Assembly (NCBI GenBank): GCA_032717465.1
Contig: CM064632.1
Coordinates: 21,319,925 to 21,383,924 of the forward strand
Source: Coenobita brevimanus
Lineage: Eukaryota; Arthropoda; Malacostraca; Decapoda; Coenobitidae
DNA length: 64,000 bases
Direction of reading: 5' to 3'
Positions within the stretch are counted from its first letter, which is position 1, and every line of letters begins with the position of its first letter. A program made the translations under genes and the position numbers. This document shows, one piece after another, positions 1 to 13,299 of this stretch. The notes beneath the pieces are model-generated. The model ran no database searches. It was not told the DNA's origin and saw only the letters and a list, made by a program, of their open reading frames with translations.

Positions 1-162
1 TACATACAAGATAGTAATGACGGAGTTACTGAAGGACTTAACTAACCCCTTTACTTCTGACAGCCCATCCTAAAATATTATAATCGTTAGAAAATTACAA
101 GAATAAGAGAAGTGAGGTCCTCAGGTTGAAGGGATGGAGGGCATGCTTAGAGAAATCCTATA

Positions 163-370
163 CTCAGTTTTTTTTATCGAGGCGAAGATGCACTTGACAG
201 ACTGGTAATTATTGGCTGAACGCAACATTACTTCATAATCTAGCATTATTAACTGACAACAAATATCTGAGGGGGAATTTTGGGTTAGCAAATATTTTTT
301 GGACACGTTACATTCAACCAATCATCATCAATCTGTCAAGTGCATCTTCGCCTCAGTAAAAAAAACAGAG
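163..370. mobile_element. 208-bp TIR element (MITE), left arm only
   Basis: The ends are imperfect inverted repeats of about 40 bp, starting CTCAGTTTTTTTTATCGAGG at one end and reading CTCTGTTTTTTTTACTGAGG in reverse complement at the other, both continuing into GCGAAGATGCACTTGACAGA. TATA flanks both sides, consistent with a TA or TATA target duplication of the Tc1/mariner type. The right arm (near 53605) has the flanking sequence joined without the element, so this is a filled site with its empty partner. It has no coding capacity. Confidence 0.8.
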
Positions 371-567
371 TATAGTAAACATCGAGTGGTCCCTTCATTC
401 CAACGACATATTTTTTCTTCAGCCTTTTTTCTCCAGGTGATGGGGCTACAGAAAGCTATAAATAACATCTGGTTGTGTCGGTGTGAAGTAATTAACCATT
501 GGGAGAAAGATGGGTACTGCTTTGCTCGGTGTGTGTTCTTACTTATTTGTATCTTTACAGGAATGAT

Positions 568-1149
568 TCAGGCTCGTACTGTCCCGTGTCTTAAACCATA
601 TGTATCGTATAAATCCATAAATGTATTAATTGTTTTGGCACACACTATTTCATTCGGTAGTGCATTCCACTGATCAATTGCTCTATTTGGGAAACTAAAT
701 TTCCTTACGTCTTTATCACCTCTCTTTTTATGCAATCTTTTGCAGTGTCCTCTTGCTGATGTATCCCCATAGGTTATGTAATCATTTATGTCTATTTTCT
801 CCTTCCTTGATATGCATTTATATATCATAATCATGTCTCCTCTTTTCCTTCTCTCCTGTAGCGTAGGCAGATTCAGTTTTTCTAGTCTTTCTTCGTAGCT
901 TAGATCCTTTAGGCTTGGTACCCATCTTGTAGCCGCCCTTTGAACTTTTTCAATCTTATCTATTTGTTTTTTGAGGTGGGGACTCCAGACTACTACAGGG
1001 TTGATCTGATGAATGATATTATCATTCTTAGCATGTCTTCATTTATGTATGTGAATGCTATTCTCATATTTGCAAGCAGTGTATACATGTTCCGTACCTT
1101 CTCACTGATGTGGTCAGCCGGAGATAGTCTATTATTAATAATCACCCTA
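568..1149 (-). pseudogene. LINE C-terminal tail, copy 1
   Basis: This minus-strand piece continues the reverse transcriptase after the nested element. It encodes SEKVRNMYTLLANMRIAFTY and, after further breaks, ISRKEKIDINDYITYGDTSA, KFSFPNRAIDQWNALPNEIV and YGLRHGTVRA before the stop near 568. The same tail is at 9103-9315 in copy 2. The bases from 538 to 568 form the short 3' untranslated end next to GTGTGTG. Confidence 0.8.
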
Positions 1150-2307
1150 CTATCCATTTCAGAGGCGGAGTTGCGCTGTTTTTCGCAAATATCTCGTAAG
1201 CGAATCGTTGGATCAGTATGATATTTCAACACAGTACATTTGACATCCGGTCCTAATTTATGACCCTTAAACCATACTGCTACATATGTTACATTAGGAG
1301 TTTACTGAAGGATATTAAGCCTAATCCAGTCATCAAATCTAAGGTGTTATACAAAATCGGACGAGTGCGACTGTGTGGGGTAGCTCCTCCACTAACACCC
1401 TGAACAACCCTCTGACCATTCCTTCCCTACCCCCCAGTATCGCGTTCACCCCCTCCCCGTTTCCCTCTTCACTCCCAGTCACACCATCCCTCTCCCATCT
1501 TTGCACTTCCGTTTTCTTTTTTCATTCTAATTGCATACATAATATTTGAATATGACAGTATGTATATACTTACCATACATTAGTAATATTATTTAACACA
1601 GTTACCTACTGTTGTGTGTGGCCATGAAAACCAGAGTGGGTCAAACGACCATAAAATCATTGGCTAATTACGTTGTTATGGCCGTATCATTACCGATGTA
1701 TATACGGTTACCAAAATTATGAAGTCAATTTTGTTTTTGGGCAACCCAATAAAACAAGTGATACAAGTGATACAATTTGTAGTTCGTGAATTTCAATGGT
1801 TGACCATAAACACTGCAAACATATAGGCATAGCTTCTATTACATGTACGTAATCATCCTGATGTACAGTACTTTCTACGCGAAATACGACTTGCATCCAT
1901 TGCAAATAATCATATCAATACGTCTACAACTACATAACATTCTTACATTATAATACAGTGCTGGGATAATGAGAGAGGGACACAAGAGTGATGAAGGAGG
2001 CGAGGAGCTCGGGGAGAATAGGAGGGATAACGAGGACGAGAAGGGGGAGAAGTAGGGGTAGTTAAGGAATAGTTTGGGAGGGTGTTGGGGGGGCAACACT
2101 TTCCTTCGAATGCGTCAACATGACTAGTCGACTTTCTGTTATTTTTCACGAGTAAACTCCTCACATAACATAAATAGCAATATGGTTTAAGGGTCATAAA
2201 TTAGGCCCGGATGTCAAAAGTAGTGTGTTGAAATAACATACTGATCCAACGATTCGTTTAGGAGATATTTGCGATAAACAGCGCAACTCCGCCTCCGAAA
2301 TGGATAG
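1150..2307. mobile_element. 1.16-kb non-autonomous TIR element nested in LINE copy 1
   Basis: The element has inverted repeats of about 150 bp (1150-1300 and about 2157-2307) starting CTATCCATTTC and sharing GAGGCGGAGTTGCGCTG. TA flanks both ends (1148-1149 and 2308-2309). LINE copy 2 shows the uninterrupted target near 9690, which confirms the boundaries and a TA duplication, so Tc1/mariner-type transposition is likely. The interior holds only short frames and no transposase I can recognise. Confidence 0.8.
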
Positions 2308-2309
2308 TA

Positions 2310-3594
2310 GGTCCTTCTCTCTTCTGATGTGTGTAGGGTTTTATTTCCTAACTTATAATCCCAATCAGGTCTTCTTCCACTTTTACCAAACTTGATTACA
2401 TGACACTTGTCCACATTGATTTCCATTTGCCATGTATTGCTCCACTCATGAAGTTTATTTAATTCTTCTTGTAGCTCTTTACAAGCGTCTGTATTAGTAA
2501 TTGACCTTTGTATTTTTGCATCATCGGCAAACATATTTAGATAGTTTTCATTTCCAATGTTGCTATCCATATCATTTATATACACTAAAAACATGATTGG
2601 TGCCAGCACTGAGCCCTGTGGAACTCCACTAGTCACTTCTCTCCATGATGTGTAATTTCCCCTTAGTACTGTTCTCATTTCTCCTTTTTTGACAAAATCT
2701 TGCATCCAACAATACAGTTTGCCTCGAATTCCTCCTTGATGGTACAGTTTCCATAAAAGCCTTTGGTGTGGTACTCTGTCAAATGCTTTCTTAAAATCTA
2801 AATAGATACTGTCCACCCATCCTTCTCTTTTCTGTAATGTTTATATTACTCTATCACAGTAGCTCAAAAGATTAGTAACACAAGATTTTCCTTTTCTGAA
2901 ATCAAACTGTCTTTCTGTTAGCGTATTGTGTTCTTCTAGATGATTTACCCATGCTTTTCTTATCAGCTTTTCTAATACCTTGCTTACAACACTGGTTAGT
3001 GATACTGGTCGGTAGTTCAGTGGATTTTGTCTATTTCCTTTCTTGAATAAAAGAACAATGTTTGCTTTCTTCCAAATATCAGGTAGTTTACCTTGTCCCA
3101 AGAATTCCTTGAAAATTAATAATAATGGTTTACTTAACTCCTTTGCACATACATGTAGCACCCAACATGAAATTTCATCAGGACCATTTGCTCTTCCTTT
3201 GTCTAATTTACTTAACTCCTCCTGTATTTCTTTTTCTGATATTAGTATATTTGGTAACATGTGTGGGCATGCCTGTTCCATATCATCCCTCTCAAAATTA
3301 TTTTTTTCTGTAAAAACTGACTGGAAATTCTTGTTTAGTGCTTCACAAATATCTTTCTCTTGTGTATAAAGTAGGTGATCCGCTCATCCATAATGGATTG
3401 TATTTTATCTTTTACTTTGGTTTTGCTCTGATGTAACCGTAAAATAGCTTCGGTTGATCACTACTTTCATTTATGATATCCTCCTCAAACTGTTTTGGGG
3501 CTTCCCTCCTTATTCTTGTATAATCGTTTCTTGTCTGTTTATAGTTGTTATGTGTCCTCTCACTATTGTGTCTTCTGTATCTATGATACAACAA
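2310..3594 (-). pseudogene. LINE reverse transcriptase, copy 1, broken
   Basis: Successive minus-strand frames give RIRREAPKQFEEDI (3594-3412), GRANGPDEIS and NYRPVSLTSVVSKVLEKLI (3281-2841), then YLDFKKAFDRVPHQRLLWKL, SGVPQGSVLAPIMFLVYIND and MFADDAK (2816-2214). The FADD box is the metal-binding catalytic motif. The frame breaks near 2830, and the downstream part is split by the TIR element at 1150-2307. The family looks CR1/L2-like, judged from the GVPQGSVLAP box and the tail. It cannot make a full enzyme. Confidence 0.85.
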
Positions 3595-3699
3595 ATCTCT
3601 CTTTTCTTTTTCTTTTTTTACATTCTGTATTGAACCATTTCTTTATTTTCTCTTCTGCTTCTTTGTGAAGTGGAATGTACAATACTTCTGGACTCCTAT

Positions 3700-4560
3700 T
3701 TCATAACATGAAGTTCACAGAATTTTTTATATATAGCATTTAAATCTTGTCCTCTAAGCTCGTTTTCCCAATCAATTTCTAAGAAGTACTTCTTTAGGTC
3801 ACGATAGTTTCCGCTTTTATAGTTTAGGCTCTTTTTGTAACTTTCATTGCTGTTAACTATGTCATATGCAGCCTTGAAGTTGCAATTTAGTACTGCATGG
3901 TCGCTTATGCCAAATGGAGGGTGATGCATTAAATTGTCAATATTGTTTTATTGCCTAGTAAATATAAGATCTAGCACTGAGGGTGCATCGAGTCCTCTTT
4001 TTCTGGTGTTTTCTCTTACATGTTGCGTTATGAAAAACTCCTGCACGAGATCCAGTAGCTTTTGGTCCCAACAGCTTTCTTGGCTTATTATATCTAGAAT
4101 ATTCCAATTTATATTTGTATTAAAATCTTCAGTTAGTATAATTTTTCCGATTTCTCTTCCATTCTATGTAGTAATGCTCTTAAACTCTGAATTGTATTCT
4201 CTGCCAGATCCTCATTTTGGCCTCTTTCCCATGTGTTTGATCTGGGTGGCATGTACAAATTGGCTACTGTACCATTACTTTCCCTTCAGATGTATTGATC
4301 TCTACTGCAATCAGTTCTACTTGTGAGGGTATATCTAGTTCTATTTCTTTGACTTTTAGATTTTTCTTTGTTAGTATTATAATTCCTCCTCCTTTTTTTA
4401 AGTTCCTATCTCTTCTCCATATATTGTAGTTCTCTAAGTTAAGGATGTCATTTGATATCCTTGTGATTATATGTGGTTCATTTTCCCTTATATAATTATT
4501 CATCTCTAATAATTTAGAAAGGTTCCATCCACATTTGAGTACATCAACTTAATCATCTTA
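3700..4560 (-). pseudogene. LINE AP-endonuclease domain, copy 1, broken
   Basis: The minus strand encodes YSNVDG, then NYIRENEPHI, NIWRRDRNLKKGGGIIILTK and ELIAVEINTSEG in successive frames, followed after a frameshift by HHPPFGISDHAVLN, the conserved SDH motif near the domain's C-terminus. This is the nicking endonuclease used in target-primed reverse transcription. Frames change near 4264 and 3930 and there are internal stops, so no continuous domain is encoded. Copy 2 at 13484-13954 keeps the LTETKL motif with the catalytic Glu. Confidence 0.7.
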
Positions 4561-4758
4561 TTTACATACTTGTCATGACTTTGTTTTAGTACCTTCCTCC
4601 TTTTTATTCCCTCCTGTTTATGTACCACTTTCGAACCTGCAATCCAATTACTTTGTAAAAAAATGTATTCTTCTCCTCCTCTGATCTTCCCTCGTCCTTT
4701 GTTTTTGCTTCCTCCCTCTTCTCTTTTAGTAATTCCAACTTTTCTTGAGTTAGACTTT

Positions 4759-5527
4759 TTATATCCATACATTTTTGAAATCCTCTTTTTCCATGAGTTT
4801 CTTTGCATTTTTTAGTATCTTCTCCAAAGTGTTTACACTCTGGAAGGTTACCTTTAGAGGCCTTGACTTATTTCTCTCATATTTCCCTAGCCTTTTGTGT
4901 TCCCCTATGTCTTTATTACAGATTTCCTCTGATACTTCCTTCAATATGCTCATTACATTTGCCATCTCCTTTTTGTCTCTCGAGATCTTGTTTCTTATTT
5001 CTTGCTCTTCTATACCAGTGATTACTATAGATTTGTTGATATCTACTGAATCTCTGACCAATTTAGGGTTGTTTTGGATTATTCTTTTCACTTCCTTTTA
5101 AATCCTTTTTTTCTTCCACCCTTGTTTCTAAGTCTTTCTTTACTTTCATCATTTCAGCATAAGTGGTTTCCACATCATTTTTATAGCTTTGCACCGCTTC
5201 ATTCACCCGTGTTATCTTCTCTTCAATATCACTCCTCTAATCTATCAGATTGCTGGCTTGCCTAATTGTCTCTGTATCATTTCTGAACTCTTCCATAATA
5301 CTCTCGTGGTTGACTACTGTACCTACCATTTCTCTAATTTTCCTACTAAGTGAACCCACCTCTACTGTAAGATCATCTATTGTTGTGTCCTTCTTGTTGA
5401 CTTCTTTTCCTGATTTTTTTATTTCTTCCTTCTGCCAGTGCAACTGTTTCATAATTTCATCAATTTCATTCTGAAAAGCTATCTCTAATCTGCTTACTCG
5501 TTTCACCAGTTTATTGTAAGTCTCCAT
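4759..5527 (-). pseudogene. LINE N-terminal/ORF1-like coiled-coil protein, broken
   Basis: The frame 5527-5237 encodes a Glu/Lys-rich coiled-coil stretch (METYNKLVKRVSRLEIAFQN at its start) and ends in a UAG. The same frame continues past the stop with more charged helix, then shifts into 5091-4759. That part has SIVITGIEEQE, a conserved HKRLGKYE and RPLKVTFQS, which resemble the RNA-binding-like segment placed before the endonuclease in CR1-type LINEs. At least one nonsense change and one frameshift are present. The role in RNA binding is inferred from family position. Confidence 0.6.
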
Positions 5528-5742
5528 TTCAACCAGTTCTTGGTAGAAATCATCCCATCCTGCTTTCTACCTTGATCCCTTTTCTTTTCCAAATTTTCTT
5601 TACTAAAGTAGGCCATCATGCAGTACTAAGAGCACAGATTCTATTTACAGTACATTCCCTGGCACAGATTCGCAGACTATACAACTGATCAGCTGATCTT
5701 GTGCATTTTTGCGCTACTTTGTTTTCATCACTATCTGAACAA

Positions 5743-5743
<1 letters not shown>

Positions 5744-5829
<86 letters not shown>
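5744..5829. repeat. (GT)43 microsatellite at the 5' end of LINE copy 1
   Basis: A pure GT run directly abuts the LINE and is followed by GACAGACAGACAGATA. The right-arm equivalent is the shorter (CA)n at 48784-48818, followed by the matching TCTGTCTG flank in inverse orientation. Confidence 0.95.
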
Positions 5830-5830
<1 letters not shown>

Positions 5831-6104
5831 CAGACAGACAGATACACCATAACAGTGAATGAAGTACAAATACATGTACGGTGAATGAAGAATGAGGTAA
5901 AAAGGTAAATGAATGCTATATCCAATCACTTGAATTCTAATGTGTCTCCAAAGCTGAATGAAGCAATATGGAAACTGCAAGAATAAAATGAAAAAGACGT
6001 AATGGGACTGAAAGGGGTAACATGGACTATACAAAACTGAAATGATAATGAAGAAGTACTGGGAGCCTTCTAATTCCACGAGGACATGGCTCAAATCTGG
6101 ACTC

Positions 6105-6309
6105 ATATTCTCTTCTGTTAAGGAAGCTCACTAACACCTCTTCCATAGTGATTTATTTTTTATATAGGTGCTTCATATCCTTCTCTGCGTTATTTAGGCA
6201 GAGTATGGCGATACTGGATGGCTTTATATAACAAGATCTACGAGTAATAAACAAAATAAATCGCTTAGGAAACGTGTTAGAAAGCTCTCTTAACCCACGA
6301 GAATAAGGG
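6105..6309. mobile_element. Fold-back family A, copy 1
   Basis: A roughly 200-bp element with imperfect terminal inverted repeats of 50-55 bp, typified by TAAGGAAGCTCCCTAACACC and TTCCTTAGCGATTTATTTT. The core reads like GGTTAATATCCTTTNGTA, then GCAGAGTATGGCGATA, then GGTGTAATAAGCAAAATAAA. It is non-coding. The right-arm partner near 47.1-47.7 kb is split by other DNA. Confidence 0.75.
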
Positions 6310-6481
6310 CCGTAGTATCTTTCTGCTTATTCTTATCTCGTTTTTTTTTCTTTCTTTTTGTTCGCTTAGAGGAAATTTTCAAACTGGGGGGGGGGGTGAT
6401 AAAGCCTTCATTAACTCCTTTATTAAGTCCTCCCTAAGCTGAAAAAAATCATCTCTAGTTTGTAAGAGAGAGATGTCATAC

Positions 6482-6525
<44 letters not shown>

Positions 6526-6947
6526 TAACCCCGTTGTATTAGGACGCAATCGGTATAAAGTGCTCTCTACTTTTTCGTCTTTTTTTTTCTGAGTATTCCC
6601 ATGTCATTTCCACGTATATTGTGAGAGAGTAAACCATGAATGTGGCTATACTATTCAGACATAGTAATTCCGCCATGAATGCTGTAGTAGTATTCATTAA
6701 GGATACACAATTTTCCTGTCCGATTTCGTGGTTCGGCGGGAGACAATGGCCTCAGCTTAATTGATGGGGCTAACCTGGAATGGTCAGGGCTCCTTTGTTT
6801 ATTTATTTTTATTTATTTAGTTATTTATTTTATACTTTAATTTATAATCTTTATTTACCATACAGTACAAGCCCGAACACTCCTAGGAAGGTTGTCGCTG
6901 AGGGCAAAGCAGGAGGGATACACGTGAGCAAAAAGGTACAGTGACAC

Positions 6948-7008
<61 letters not shown>

Positions 7009-7040
7009 CTCTTAGTTCGTTTTCTTTCCACAGGGGAGAC
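6310..7040. other. Non-genic DNA with AAT and GA microsatellites
   Basis: This part of the left arm matches about 46200-47085 of the right arm. It contains an (AAT)n run at 6482-6525 and a 49-bp (GA)n run at 6957-7005. No coding sequence is supported. Family A copy 46588-46784 is missing here, which makes 6600-6640 its empty site. Confidence 0.7.
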
Positions 7041-7541
7041 GAATTTGATTTTACAGTAGAGTTTGGTCCAATATACACTTTTCCAACGCCAGTCGCTGAT
7101 GTGAAAGTAAATATGAATGAACTTTTGTGGATCTTTTATCTCGTTGAAATTCGGGCAAAGTTACCCGCAGATGAAGTTATCAAGAGTCGCATACCGGTGG
7201 ACTTGAGAGAGAGAGAGAGACGGGGAGTAGATCGGGATGGCAGTATTACGTTTTAATCAATATAGTTCCTGTGTACTGGAAGGATCAACTACCGTATACC
7301 CTTTTCACTTTCACTTGGCCTAAAATTGCCGTCTCTCCATCTTAAATTCTGAGGTGTAACAATATAATAATGAGAACATGATGCTAGTCACAAAGAAGTG
7401 CTATGGAAAGGATGGAACGTCATAACAGTTTCTTTCTGCCAGTTTTTTACGTGAAGTAATCTGGAAAATGGACGAAAATCTGTACCAAGTTGGAGTAAGA
7501 AGAAAAAATTGTACCAGCCATGTTGCCAGCCAGACTGAATA

Positions 7542-7590
<49 letters not shown>

Positions 7591-7857
7591 TCTCTCTCTC
7601 TGTGGGAGGGTGCGGATGAAAAAATACGATAACATCAAATGTGAAAAAAGCTCAATATTCCTGAACAAAAACTGATTTTAAAAAGAGGCTTGGGCGCTGT
7701 CATGACATTAATTAAAAGCAGCTGGTGTTATATACTGACATTAAAGTTTATCCTAAAAAGTTCTCAGTATTTTTCACCTTTTGAATTCTGCTGATATGAA
7801 ACTTACACGTCAGATATTAACTCTCGCCTCGATATAAGGTATGAGAGTGAGATTATT

Positions 7858-7927
<70 letters not shown>

Positions 7928-8189
7928 TGAAGAAAAAAGTAATATAGTCCTTCCACTTCAATTTGTCTCAGATTTTCTTCCTTTTGTAGCCTTATTTTCG
8001 TAGTTCAGTGGCAGAGTAAGACAATATACCGGCCCTTAATCCTTCCTAAATCTCCCTTTCGTGATTGTGATTAGCACCATATTCTAGTGTTAATTTCTTG
8101 CTATAACTCTGAATTAACCCTTCGATTGCCAGGATATCTCTCACCTGAGCAAAATCGTTTCGTTATATCCTAAAAAGTATCACCAGAAC
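7041..8189. other. Non-genic arm DNA with family B copies and GA/CT runs
   Basis: The stretch pairs with 45110-46180. It holds dispersed repeat family B (7300-7500 and about 7975-8080), recognised by a GTCACAAAGAAGTGCTATGG core with a GACGAAAATCTG-like segment. It also holds CT and GA tracts at 7542-7600 and 7861-7921. No gene is visible. Confidence 0.65.
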
Positions 8190-8405
8190 TTGTATTCTCG
8201 CTGGTTAACGAATTACCCAAACATCTCATCCTTAGCGATATACTTTTGGATATGACTGGTTAATATCCTTTAGTAAGTTGTGTATGCAGAGTATAGTAAT
8301 ATTGGAAGGAACTATGTAACACAGAAGTGGACAGTATGGTGTAATACACAAATCATTTAGGAAAAAGGTGTTAGGGAGCTTCCATAATCAACGAGAATAC
8401 GGACC
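8190..8405. mobile_element. Fold-back family A, copy 2
   Basis: Same family as 6105-6309, with GTATTCTCGCTGGTTAACGA at one end and GGTGTTAGGGAGCTTCC near the other. It is shared with 44895-45110 in the right arm, so it predates the arm duplication. Confidence 0.75.
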
Positions 8406-8917
8406 CAGGTGTACCCGTAGCAGAGAAAGCGTTACCTGAGACAGATTATGGAGCCTGTGACTGCTAGGAATTCCCTTGCTTCATTCAAGTACCCAAGTGT
8501 TCCAGCCATAGTGAAATTATTAAGGGTGGACTGATCAATAGCATAGGTCAAGTTAAAGTGAACAGAGTATAGTATACTCAATAAAAAAAGCATAAAAGTA
8601 AAAATAAATAATTCCCCTTAGACATAACACTTTGAACCCCTTGAATCATTGGACATCCTTTATGGTGGTATTTTTGTTTTTCCCAACAATAGGGTTCTCC
8701 AAAGTAGAATATAATCGTCCGGTTGCAACTGGTATAAATAAAAACGTCTCCGGACACAAAACATTAAACAGAATCTCATCTTCGGCGTTAGTACATGCTT
8801 ATTTTTTTATCACTAAGTTCAGCCGATTTAACTCAGGAACGATTTAGAGTGAAAATCATAAAACAAGACTATCTACTCCCCCCAGATCCAAAGGTCTCCC
8901 CTAAACTGAATAATTCA

Positions 8918-8956
8918 TTTGAAGAAGGCACGAATTTTATTCGTGCCTTCTTCAAA
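8918..8956. repeat. Perfect 18-bp hairpin present in the left arm only
   Basis: TTTGAAGAAGGCACGAAT at 8918-8935 is followed by TTT and its exact reverse complement at 8939-8956. The right arm near 44405-44450 has the first half (with one change) but a different sequence where the second half should be. The second stem therefore looks newly made on the left arm, as a fold-back template switch would do. Confidence 0.85.
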
Positions 8957-9102
8957 AGTTAAAACTTCCATGAAAGAAGAACTGTAGTGGGATTTATCAA
9001 TGACTGGAATGAGAGATAATATATGGTCAGCAGTGGAAGAATGTGTGTGTTCTTACCTAATTACCTAATTGTTCTTACCTATTTGTATCTTACAGGAATG
9101 AG

Positions 9103-10350
9103 TCAAGCTCGTACTGTCCCGTGTCTTAAACCATATTTATCGTACATATCCTTAAATTTGTGAATTGTTTTGGCACACACTGTTTCATTCGGTAGTGCAT
9201 TCCATTGATCAATTGCTCTGTTTGGGAAACTGAATTTCCTTACGTCTTTATCACCTCTCTTCTTATGCAGTTTTTTGCAGTGTCCTCTTGCTGATGCTTC
9301 TCCATAAGTAATCATTTATGTCTATTTTCTCCTTCCCTGATATGCACGTATATAGCATTATCATGTCACCTATTTTTCTTCTCTACTGTAGTGTTGGTAG
9401 ATTCAATTTATTTAGTCTTTCTTCGTAGCTTAGGTCCCTTAAGCTTGGCATCCATCTTGTAGCGGCCCTTTGAACTTTTTCAATCTTGTCTATGTGTTTT
9501 TTTAGATGAGGACTCCAGACTACTGATGCATATTCCAGGGTTGATCTAATGAATGATGTTATTATCCTTCTTAGCATGTCTTCATTTATGTATGTGAATG
9601 CTATTCTCATATTTGCAAGCAGTGTATACATGTTCCGTACCTTCTCACTGATGTGGTCAGCCGGAGATAGTCTGTTATTGATAATCACACCTAGGTCCTT
9701 CTCTCTTTCTGATGTGTATAGGATTTTATTTCCTAACTTATAATCCCAATCAGGTCTTTTTCCACTTTTACCAAACTTAATTACATGACACTTGTCTACA
9801 TTGAATTCCATTTGCCATGTATTACTCCATTCATGAAGTTTATTTAATTCTTCTTGTAGCTCTCTACAAGAGTCTGTGTTAGTAATTCTCCTTTGTGTTT
9901 TTGCATCATCTGCAAACATATTCAGATAGCTCTCATTTCCAGTGTTACTGTTTATATCATTTATATACACTAAAAACATGATTGGTGCCAGCACTGAACC
10001 TTGTGGTACTCCACTAGTCACTTCTTTCCTTGATGAGTAGTTTCCTCTTAGTACTGTTCTCGTTTCTCTTTTTATGAGAAAATCTTGCATCCAACAAAAC
10101 AGTTTGCCTCGAATTCCTCCTTGATGGTACAGTTTCCATTAAAGTCTTTGGTGTGGTACTGTGTCAAAAGCTTTCTTGAAATCTAAATAGATACTGTCCA
10201 CCCATCCTTTTCTTTCCTGTATTGTGTTTGTTACTCTGTCATAGTAGCTCAACAGATTAGTTACACATGACTTTCCTTTTCTGAAACCAAACTGTCTTTC
10301 TGTTATCATACTGTGTTCTTCTAGATGATTTACTCAAGCTTTTCTTATAA
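9103..10350 (-). pseudogene. LINE reverse transcriptase and tail, copy 2, broken
   Basis: The best frame (10090-9383, 235 codons) has SGVPQGSVLAPIMFLVYIND, MFADDAK, KCHVIKFGKSGKRPDWDYKL, DLGVIINNRLSPADHISEKV and EYASVVWSPHLKKHIDKIEK. A frameshift near 9380 and another near 9315 separate the tail KFSFPNRAIDQWNALPNETV. The catalytic FADD is intact, but upstream fingers motifs lie in other frames. The product would prime cDNA synthesis at the nicked target if it were intact. Confidence 0.85.
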
Positions 10351-11352
10351 GCTTTTCTAATACCTTGCTTACAACACTGGTCAGTGATACTGGTCGGTAG
10401 TTGAGTGGATTTTGTCTATTTCCTTTCTTGAATAAGGGGATAATATTTGCTTTTTTCCAAATATCAGGTAGTTTACCTTGACTCAAGGATTTCTTGAAAA
10501 TTAAAAATAATGGTTTACTTAACTCCTTTGCACATTCTCGTAGTAACCAACAAGAAATTTAATCAGGACCACTTGCTTTTCCTCTCTCTAATTGACTTAA
10601 TTCCTCCTGTATTACTTTTTCTGCTATTTGTATGTCTGGTAGTATGTGTGGACATGCATGTTCCACATAGTCCCTCTCAAAATTTTTTTCTTCTGTAAAA
10701 ACTAATTGGAAATTCTTATTTAGTGCTTCACAAATATCTTTCTCTTGTGTATAAGTGATTCCCTCGTCCGTAATGGATTGTATTATATCTTTTATTTTGG
10801 TTTTGCTTCTGATATAGCTGTAAAACAGCTTTGGTTGATCACTACTTTTATTTATTATATCCTCCTCAAACTGTTTTTGGGCTTCCCTCCTTATTCTTGT
10901 ATAATCGTTTCTTGCTTGTTTGTAATTATTATATGCCCTTTCACTATTGTGTCTTCTGTATCTATTCCACAACAAATCTCTTCTTTCTTTTGATTTTTTA
11001 CATTCTGTATTGAACCATTTCTGTATTTTCTTATCTGTTTCTTTGTTCTGTGGGATGTACTTCTGGACTCCTATTTCATAAAATTCACAGAATTTTTTAT
11101 ATACAGCATTTAAATCTTGTCCTCTAAGCTCATTTTCCCAGTCAACTTCTAAGAAATACTTCTTTAGGTCTTGATAATTTCCCTTTTTATAGTTTAGGCT
11201 CTTTTTGTAACTTTCATTGCTGTTAACTATATTTTATGCTATCCTGAGGTAGTAATTTAGTACCGCATGATCGCTTTTGCCGAGTGAAGGGTGATATATT
11301 AAACTGTCAATATCATTTTCTTGCCTAGTAAATATTAGATCTAGCATTGAAG
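10350..11352 (-). pseudogene. LINE region between endonuclease and reverse transcriptase, copy 2
   Basis: The frame 10975-10559 encodes RIRREAQKQFEEDIINKSSD, PKLFYSYIRSK and GKASGPD, then meets a UAA where copy 1 has a Glu codon (GPDEIS). After the stop the same frame continues with the NYRPVSLTSVVSKVLEKLI box. The endonuclease C-terminus is upstream and is cut by the nested element at 11357. Confidence 0.75.
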
Positions 11353-11356
11353 GTAC

Positions 11357-13286
<1,930 letters not shown>

Positions 13287-13299
13287 GTACATCGAGTCC

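Larger units (their letters stand above)
538..5743 (-). mobile_element. CR1-like LINE, copy 1, degenerate, with nested DNA element
   Basis: A non-LTR retrotransposon is read on the minus strand. From its 5' side it carries a coiled-coil/ORF1-like part (5527 to about 4759), an AP-endonuclease part (about 4550-3700), reverse transcriptase (about 3370-2310) and a C-terminal tail ending near 568. The 3' end abuts a short GTGTGTG at 531-537 and the 5' end abuts the 86-bp (GT)n at 5744-5829. A TA-flanked TIR element (1150-2307) interrupts the reverse transcriptase tail. Frames are broken by stops and shifts, so it is inactive. In the right arm the two flanks lie about 4.5 kb apart at two (AC)n tracts, so the LINE sits where a block is missing. 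Confidence 0.85.
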
